Of a stretch of 64,000 nt of DNA, positions 58,320 through 64,000 are shown piece after piece. A program made the translations under genes and the position numbers. The stretch is from assembly GCA_902538915.1 (NCBI GenBank), contig CACBGZ010000001.1:489489-553488 (forward strand). The letters are read 5' to 3'. This stretch comes from an uncultured Pelagibacteraceae bacterium. Lineage in GTDB: Bacteria > Pseudomonadota > Alphaproteobacteria > Pelagibacterales > Pelagibacteraceae. Each line of letters opens with the position of its first letter. The first letter of the stretch is position 1. The notes under the pieces are model-generated. The model did not search any database. It was given only the letters and a program-made list of their open reading frames with translations, and was not told where the DNA came from.

Positions 58320-59813
58320 ATGTTTAATTTTACTCTTATATCAAAAAAAAATTTTTTGAACTTTTTAAATAAAGTTAATTTTATATTAATTAATATTTTT
58401 AATAATCTAAGATTTAGCAATTTAAAAAGACTTACTAAATTATTTTTTATTGATAAACGGGTCATATTCACATTAATAATCATTTTTTTTTCAGTATTTG
58501 TTCATTTATCTACCCCGGCTTTTTATAAAGATAGCTGGGTTAAGGGAATCGTTAAGAATCAGTTTGAGAAAGAATTTAAGTTTGACATAGAATTTAGTGA
58601 TAAGTTTAATTACGCAATTTTTCCAATCCCACATTTTAGGTTTAAAAATGTAAAATTTATCTCTAGAGAGGGAGATTTAGCAGAAATTGAATTAATCAAG
58701 GTGTACCTAACGTTTAGTAAATTTTTGGATAAAAATAAAATGAATATTCAAAATGTAATTATTAAAAAAGCAAAATTCAATTTTTATAAAAATGATCTCA
58801 AAAATTTGTTTAATTTTTTTAATAAGAAAATAAACGAAAAAAAAATTATAGTCTTAGATAGTAAGATTTTTTTAAAAAATAACGAAGATGATATATATTC
58901 AATTATTTCGATAGATAAAAGCCAATCTTTTTATGACAATTTTGAAGATATTAATAACTTAATTATTGATGGAGAAATATTTAATAATTCCTTTAAGCTA
59001 AACCTAAAAAACGATTTTGTAGAAAAAAAATCCAATTTAGATTTAGTATTTGACAAGCTTAATAAACGATACATTAACACAATTGATTTTAAAAAAAAAA
59101 AGAAAGAGGGTAAACTAAGCTACTTAAATGCTAGAAAAAAATATGATACATTTTATTCATTTGACAAAGATGTCTTGAGTTTTAATTCCAACCAAAAAAT
59201 TGATGATAATTTTTTTTATAATGGAAATTTAAATTTTTCACCCTTTTCTTCATACCTACAGGTAAATCTTAAAACTATTAATTTGAAAAAACTTTTAAAT
59301 AATGACTCTTTATTCCTTGAAATTTTAAAATCTAATATATTTGAAAACGAAAATTTAAACTTTAATATTGAAGTTAAATCAAAAAACATTGCAGATCATA
59401 GAAAATTAAAGAATTTGAATTTGAATATAAATTATGAAAATCAATCACTAAATTTTAATCAGAGTAACTTCATACTTGAGGATATTTTAAAAATAAATTT
59501 AATTGATAGTCAATTCATAAATAAAAAAAAACAATATTTTTTAGGCAGTTTCGAAATATTAATAGACGATCATTCTGCATTATATAAGTTTTTTCAAACA
59601 AAAAAAAAGTATAGAAAAAAAATAGGCTCAATTTTTTTAACTGTTAAGTACGATTTTTTAAAAAATGATTTAATATTAGAGGAACTACTTGTTGATGATA
59701 AAAAAAATGAAAATATTATGAATTTTATAAAACGATTTAATCAGGACAATGAAGTAATAAAAAATAAAGTGGATTTAAGAAATTTTTTTAATTCTTTTAT
59801 TGTAGAACTATAA
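58320..59813 (+). CDS. AsmA-like envelope protein
   Basis: A 497-residue protein with a basic N-terminus and one membrane anchor (about residues 50-65). A periplasmic beta-rich body starts with STPAFYKDSWVKGIV and NYAIFPIPHFRFKNVKFIS; the latter is a hallmark of the AsmA N-terminal region. AsmA/TamB relatives are thought to form hydrophobic grooves that carry phospholipids toward the outer membrane or influence barrel assembly. The body is Asn/Lys/Phe-rich with weak similarity, so the subfamily is open. It overlaps convergent fumC by six bases. Confidence 0.75.
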   Translation: MFNFTLISKKNFLNFLNKVNFILINIFNNLRFSNLKRLTKLFFIDKRVIFTLIIIFFSVFVHLSTPAFYKDSWVKGIVKNQFEKEFKFDIEFSDKFNYAIFPIPHFRFKNVKFISREGDLAEIELIKVYLTFSKFLDKNKMNIQNVIIKKAKFNFYKNDLKNLFNFFNKKINEKKIIVLDSKIFLKNNEDDIYSIISIDKSQSFYDNFEDINNLIIDGEIFNNSFKLNLKNDFVEKKSNLDLVFDKLNKRYINTIDFKKKKKEGKLSYLNARKKYDTFYSFDKDVLSFNSNQKIDDNFFYNGNLNFSPFSSYLQVNLKTINLKKLLNNDSLFLEILKSNIFENENLNFNIEVKSKNIADHRKLKNLNLNINYENQSLNFNQSNFILEDILKINLIDSQFINKKKQYFLGSFEILIDDHSALYKFFQTKKKYRKKIGSIFLTVKYDFLKNDLILEELLVDDKKNENIMNFIKRFNQDNEVIKNKVDLRNFFNSFIVEL

Positions 59814-61196
59814 AGGCTTAATCAGTTTTTTTGGATTAACTATTTTATTATAATTTTTTTCGTCAATTAATCCCGATTTTAATGCCTCTTTCTTTAAAGT
59901 GGTTTTATTTTTTAATGCTTTTTTGGCAATTTTTGCAGCGTTATCATATCCAATATGTGGTGCTAAAGAAGTCACTAGCATTAATGAATTATCTAAATAT
60001 TCTTTAATTTTGACTTTATCAGCTTTTAAACCTTTTATGCAGAATAGTGAGAAGTTTTTAGTGCTGTCCGCCAATAAATCAATTGATTGTAAAATATTAT
60101 GAGCAATTAACGGTTTAAAAACATTTAACTCAAAATGACCATGTGATCCTGCCATAGTAATTCCATTGTGATTTCCAATCACTTTAACACAAACCATTGT
60201 TACAGCCTCTGATTGGGTAGGGTTTACCTTGCCAGGCATAATTGAGGATCCTGGTTCATTTGCTGGCAAAACAATTTCTCCATATCCTGCTCTGGGTCCT
60301 GAGCCTAAGAATCTTATATCATTAGCAATTTTCATTAAACAAACTGCGGTAGTATTTAGCGTTCCTGAAAAATTTACAATTTCATCATGTGCTGCTAAAG
60401 CAGCAAATTTATTTTTAGTTGGTTTAAAGGGAAGTTTAGTAATTTTCTTAATCTCTTTAATAATTTTTTTATCGAAACCTTTCTTGGTATTTATTCCTGT
60501 CCCAACTGCAGTTCCTCCTTGTGCTAAATAATATATCTCATTTAAAGCTTTTTTAATTCTTATAATACAATCATCTAGCTGAGACTGGTATCCAGAGAAT
60601 TCTTGTCCTAAAGACAAAGGGGTTGCATCTTGTAAATGAGTTCTACCAACTTTTATTATACTTTTAAATTTAGTAACTTTTTTTTTCAATTCTTTGTTTA
60701 ACAATTCCAAAGATGGAAGTAGTTTATTTTTTGTTTCAAGTGCTATAGCTATATGCATAGCAGTAGGGAATACATCATTTGTTGATTGAGATTTATTTAC
60801 ATGGTCATTAGGATGCACTGGTTTCTTTGTTCCTTTTTTTCCTCCCAAAATCTCTATAGCTCTATTAGCTATCACCTCATTAACATTCATATTTGTTTGT
60901 GTGCCAGATCCTGTTTGCCAAACCTTTAGAGGGAAATGCTCATCTAACTTTCCGGAAATCACTTCATTAGAAGCCTTTATAATTGCTTTAGAGATTTTTG
61001 GTAAAATTTGTTTTTCTTTATTATGAACAATCGCTGCAGCTTTTTTTATTATGGCAATAGATTTTATTAAAATTGGTCTTACTAAAAATTCACCTATATC
61101 AAAATATTTCTTTGATCTTTGTGTCGAAGCACCCCAATATTTATTTTTTGGGACATTAATAAATCCAATACTGTCAAATTCTTTTCTTAATTTCAT
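59808..61196 (-). CDS. fumC: class II fumarate hydratase
   Basis: FumC interconverts fumarate and malate in the TCA cycle without an iron-sulfur cluster. GSGTQTNMNVNEVIANRA (about 97-114), VHPNDHVNKSQSTNDVFPTAMHIA (about 126), KVGRTHLQDATPLSLGQE (about 181) and the superfamily loop GSSIMPGKVNPTQSEA (about 317-332) are all present. The 462 residues match. Related aspartase and argininosuccinate lyase share the fold, but the HPNDHVN segment fits fumarase. Confidence 0.95.
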   Translation of the reverse strand: MKLRKEFDSIGFINVPKNKYWGASTQRSKKYFDIGEFLVRPILIKSIAIIKKAAAIVHNKEKQILPKISKAIIKASNEVISGKLDEHFPLKVWQTGSGTQTNMNVNEVIANRAIEILGGKKGTKKPVHPNDHVNKSQSTNDVFPTAMHIAIALETKNKLLPSLELLNKELKKKVTKFKSIIKVGRTHLQDATPLSLGQEFSGYQSQLDDCIIRIKKALNEIYYLAQGGTAVGTGINTKKGFDKKIIKEIKKITKLPFKPTKNKFAALAAHDEIVNFSGTLNTTAVCLMKIANDIRFLGSGPRAGYGEIVLPANEPGSSIMPGKVNPTQSEAVTMVCVKVIGNHNGITMAGSHGHFELNVFKPLIAHNILQSIDLLADSTKNFSLFCIKGLKADKVKIKEYLDNSLMLVTSLAPHIGYDNAAKIAKKALKNKTTLKKEALKSGLIDEKNYNKIVNPKKLIKPL

Positions 61197-61262
61197 TGAT
61201 TAATATGTAAATTTCAAATTATTATTAATATACATTAATTTTATAGAACTTACAGGAGCAAT

Positions 61263-61634
61263 ATGTCAAATTTTAGAAAGGTTGGAATTTTTATGAAAAC
61301 TTTTGGACAGGATGTTAAAAATAAACCCTCATTTAGTACACATAAAATCAATAAATTACGAATAGACTTAATTAAGGAGGAGCTTCATGAATTGATTGAA
61401 GCAATGAAAAATAAAGATTTATTAGAAGTTGCAGATGCACTTACTGATATTTTATATGTAACTTATGGAGCTGGTCACGCATTTGGAATTGATTTAGACA
61501 AGTGTTTTAACGAGGTACAAAATTCAAATATGAGTAAATTGGATGATAATGGAAATCCAATTTATAATGAAGATGGAAAAGTCATGAAAGGTCCAAATTA
61601 TTTCAAACCTGATCTTTCAAAGTTTGTTAATTGA
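61263..61634 (+). CDS. MazG-like/all-alpha NTP pyrophosphohydrolase
   Basis: A 123-residue all-helical protein with the metal-binding pattern of MazG and related NTP pyrophosphatases: EELHE at residues 39-43, then Glu55, Asp58 and Asp62 in EVADALTDILYV. Such enzymes hydrolyse noncanonical or excess (d)NTPs to the monophosphate. The C-terminal KLDDNGNPIYNEDGKVMKGPNYFKP segment is typical of a subgroup of short forms. A clear AGGAG ribosome-binding site precedes the ATG. Substrate unknown. It overlaps the 3' end of the convergent ygfZ-like gene by eight bases. Confidence 0.85.
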   Translation: MSNFRKVGIFMKTFGQDVKNKPSFSTHKINKLRIDLIKEELHELIEAMKNKDLLEVADALTDILYVTYGAGHAFGIDLDKCFNEVQNSNMSKLDDNGNPIYNEDGKVMKGPNYFKPDLSKFVN

Positions 61635-62523
61635 GTTTTGATTGAAGCCATTTTGGTACAAAAATTTTTAATGACCCACTTTCACTTTTACAGACAAGTT
61701 CTTTATTAAGATTTTTGTCTGGAACTTTTATCAAAGCAAATGAAAATTTGCCGTTGATTAAAACTTTTCCAATCTCAATGTCATTATTATAAATTTTTTC
61801 TCCTTCAGATATCTTTCCTGTTATGATTTCTATTGGTAATAATCTCTTTGAAAGCTTATTTTTTAACTTTATTCTTGTTGTATTCTCTTGACCAACATAA
61901 CAACCTTTTTTAAAGTCAATTCCATTTAGTTCTTCATAATTACATTCAATCCCAAATAATTTATTTTGTAATTTATTCAAATCTTTTGGGACAATTCCAA
62001 GTTTATGACTTTTTGAATAATAATTATTAATTTTATCACTGTTCAAATTTAATTTTTTTAAAGATAAATAAAGTTTTTCAAGATTAATAATCAATCTGGC
62101 CCCTAGATTTTTATTTCTTGGATCTAAAATAATTGGGTCCTCTCTATATTTAAAGGTAAAACCCAAAATATCTTTTGCACCTTCCATGGTTAAATATTTC
62201 TCATATTCAAAACAAGCAACAACGAATTCATTACTTAAATTTAGAATTTCAACTTTCGATCTTATCTTATAGAGATTTAGTTGTCTGAATATTTCATCAC
62301 ATTGACTTTTTTCACAATCTATAAAGTAACCAGACTTATGTTTAACTATGATAAACTCAAAAAGAAATTTGCCTTGAGGGGTCAATAAAGACGCGAAGCA
62401 ACTTGACTGTTTTGTCACTTTATTAATATTATTACTTATAAGGTTCTGTAAAAAATCTTTGGCATCTAAACCATTAACGAAAAGAATTGCACGATCTTCT
62501 AAAATATAAACATTTTTTTTCAT
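61627..62523 (-). CDS. ygfZ: YgfZ/GcvT-like folate-binding protein
   Basis: YgfZ (IBA57 in mitochondria) uses tetrahydrofolate to help assemble or repair some iron-sulfur proteins. The N-terminus has ILFVNGLDAKDFLQNLISN and SSCFASLLTPQGKFLFEFII typical of the GcvT fold. The diagnostic motif KGCYVGQENTTR with the essential Cys (about residue 207) is present. The 298 residues are close to family size. It is divergent from pyrC across 47 bases. Its relation to the folate genes elsewhere in the window is functional at most. Confidence 0.92.
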   Translation of the reverse strand: MKKNVYILEDRAILFVNGLDAKDFLQNLISNNINKVTKQSSCFASLLTPQGKFLFEFIIVKHKSGYFIDCEKSQCDEIFRQLNLYKIRSKVEILNLSNEFVVACFEYEKYLTMEGAKDILGFTFKYREDPIILDPRNKNLGARLIINLEKLYLSLKKLNLNSDKINNYYSKSHKLGIVPKDLNKLQNKLFGIECNYEELNGIDFKKGCYVGQENTTRIKLKNKLSKRLLPIEIITGKISEGEKIYNNDIEIGKVLINGKFSFALIKVPDKNLNKELVCKSESGSLKIFVPKWLQSKLN

Positions 62524-62570
62524 TTTAAATTGATATATATAAATTTTAATATAATGAGTTTTTTCTATAA

Positions 62571-63878
62571 ATGTTAGATTTATTAATAAAAAATGGACAA
62601 TGTTACATTGATGGTGAGCTAAAAAATGCAGATGTGTCTATCAAAGATGGAAAAATACAAGACATTGGAAAAATTTCACAAGAGACAAAAGATACTATAG
62701 AAGCAAAAGGATTGACTGTTTTACCTGGGTGCATTGATACTCAAACACATTTTAGGGAACCAGGTTCAACAGATACGGAGGACTTAAATTCTGGGAGTAG
62801 AGCAGCGGTTGCGGGAGGTATTACAGCAGTATTTGAAATGCCAAATACTAATCCTCCTACATCCAGTAAAAAAGAATTTAAAAGAAAATTAGATCTAGCT
62901 AAAAACAGAATGTACTGCAATTATGCTTTTTATTTTGGTGCAACCGCAGATAATTCGCACGAATTAGCTGACTTAAAAAATTTAGAAGGATGTTGCGGTA
63001 TAAAACTTTTCGCCGGTTCCTCAACAGGAAATCTCCTTGTAGCGAACGAAAAGGATATTGAAACAGTATTTCAAAATAGCTCAAAAGTTGTTGCAGTTCA
63101 TTCTGAAGATGAAGAAATTCTAAATATTAATAAAAAATTAATAAAAAAAGGTGATGTCCATACCCATCCGATTTGGAGGAGTGAAGAATGCGCGATTTCA
63201 TCAACTCGAAGAATTGTAAAGATAGCTGAACGTTATAATAAAAAAGCTCACGTTTTACATGTTACAACCAAACAAGAAGTTGATTTTCTATCACAGCATA
63301 AAGGTAATATTACTTTTGAAATTACTCCACAGCATTTAACTTTATATGCACCTGATTGTTATGATAAACTTGGCACCTATGCTCAAATGAATCCACCTAT
63401 AAGAGATAGATCCCACTATGATAGGCTGTGGTATGCAATTAAGAATAATTTTAATGATACCATCGGTTCTGATCACGCTCCTCACTTAAAAATGAATAAA
63501 GAAAAAGAATATCCGAATTCGCCCTCTGGAATGCCAGGCGTGCAAACACTATTGCCAGTGATGCTGAACCATGTAAATGATGGAAGATTGTCTCTTAAAC
63601 AATTAATAAATTTAGTCTGCGAAAACCCTATTAAAATTTTTGGAATTAAAAATAAGGGTTTTATTAAAAAAGGATATGATGCTGATTTTACTGTAGTGGA
63701 TATGAATAAAGATATAAAAATTAAAAACGAAAATATAGAGAGTAAATGTGGATGGTCACCTTTTGATGGATTTACTTTTAAAGGATCTCCAATCGCAACA
63801 ATAATTAATGGAAAAATCAAGATGTTAAATGGAAAAATATTCGGACCTCCAGAGGGATTGCCTCTTAATTTTGACTAA
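62571..63878 (+). CDS. pyrC: dihydroorotase (class I amidohydrolase)
   Basis: The enzyme cyclises carbamoyl aspartate to dihydroorotate, step three of pyrimidine synthesis. IDTQTHFREPGSTDTEDL has the second metal His (His60) and the substrate Arg62, but the first position of the usual HxH is Gln58. EMPNTNPPT, GIKLFAGSSTG with the carbamylated Lys, AVHSEDEE, HVLHVTT and IGSDHAPH with the catalytic Asp follow, then the PSGMPGVQTLLPVM loop. The 435 residues fit the AllB/PyrC class I group; hydantoinase or allantoinase activity is a less likely alternative. Confidence 0.9.
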   Translation: MLDLLIKNGQCYIDGELKNADVSIKDGKIQDIGKISQETKDTIEAKGLTVLPGCIDTQTHFREPGSTDTEDLNSGSRAAVAGGITAVFEMPNTNPPTSSKKEFKRKLDLAKNRMYCNYAFYFGATADNSHELADLKNLEGCCGIKLFAGSSTGNLLVANEKDIETVFQNSSKVVAVHSEDEEILNINKKLIKKGDVHTHPIWRSEECAISSTRRIVKIAERYNKKAHVLHVTTKQEVDFLSQHKGNITFEITPQHLTLYAPDCYDKLGTYAQMNPPIRDRSHYDRLWYAIKNNFNDTIGSDHAPHLKMNKEKEYPNSPSGMPGVQTLLPVMLNHVNDGRLSLKQLINLVCENPIKIFGIKNKGFIKKGYDADFTVVDMNKDIKIKNENIESKCGWSPFDGFTFKGSPIATIINGKIKMLNGKIFGPPEGLPLNFD

Positions 63879-64000
63879 AAATTTTTCTTTAACAAATTTT
63901 ATAATTCGTTTTTTAATTTTTTTATAATTAAAACAGCTTACATATAAATTTTGTAATAAAGAAATCTAAATTTTTATCAAAATTCAATTTATTATCACTA
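63879..64000. other. terminal intergenic stretch, no gene supported
   Basis: The last 122 bases are very AT-rich and contain no ATG-started frame on the plus strand. On the minus strand 63928-63999 is open from the edge to a TAA (23 codons) and could be the tail of a gene lying outside the window, but it is too short to identify. No terminator-like hairpin is evident. Confidence 0.5.

Noticed and set aside
63928..63999. Possible C-terminal end of a minus-strand gene at the right edge
   Set aside because: Only 23 codons are visible, with no motif; the composition is like the surrounding AT-rich spacer.

Overview
The window reads as a piece of a streamlined alphaproteobacterial chromosome of the SAR11 / Pelagibacterales type. 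This is inferred from the strong A+T bias, the Lys/Asn/Ile-rich proteins, near-absent intergenic space, frequent TAATG and ATGA stop/start overlaps, convergent genes whose 3' ends overlap, and alphaproteobacterial gene order (carA-carB, yqeY-dnaG-rpoD, an mra/dcw cluster running into lpxC-bamD-ligA). I see no insertion sequence, prophage, CRISPR array or integration site. Almost every gene is housekeeping.

Left part (1-33 kb): the tail of cytochrome b and complete cytochrome c1; a minus-strand run ychF-pth-rplY-prs, then pgeF-midA-lgt; ubiK; a MarR/response regulator/histidine kinase trio divergent from ilvE; a minus-strand DNA repair, lipid and folate block (uvrB, a pteridine-reductase-like SDR, folB, uvrC, pgsA); aspC; trxB with an ADP-ribosylglycohydrolase-like gene; an ELM1-family gene coupled to a 2OG-Fe(II) oxygenase; carAB; yqeY-dnaG-rpoD; an O-antigen-ligase-like membrane protein; two tRNA genes; mlaA-mlaC; and an AmpD-like amidase.

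Middle (33-54.6 kb): the RNase P RNA gene, then one co-directional block of 18 genes for division, peptidoglycan and outer membrane: mraZ-ftsZ-rsmH-ftsL-ftsI-murEF(fused)-mraY-murD-ftsW-murG-murC-murB-ddl-ftsQ-ftsA(reduced)-lpxC-bamD-ligA. Two things are unusual. ftsZ sits at the front, right after mraZ, instead of after ftsA. The ftsA slot encodes only about 234 residues: the N-terminal and SHS2-like part plus a C-terminal amphipathic helix, with the second half of the actin-like ATPase fold missing. MraZ-type operator repeats cover the predicted promoter.

Right part (54.6-64 kb): an aminopeptidase P and a UvrD-type helicase (minus), an AsmA-like envelope protein, fumC, a MazG-like pyrophosphohydrolase, a YgfZ-type folate-binding protein and dihydroorotase, which with carAB supplies pyrimidine synthesis.

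Most worth a second look: the truncated FtsA with relocated FtsZ, a tRNA-Val(GAC) that keeps all stems but has lost the conserved elbow nucleotides, a DNA primase missing three of four zinc ligands, and an ADP-ribosylglycohydrolase homologue with cysteine in place of a metal-binding aspartate. Names rest on motif recognition by eye. No alignment or database search was run.
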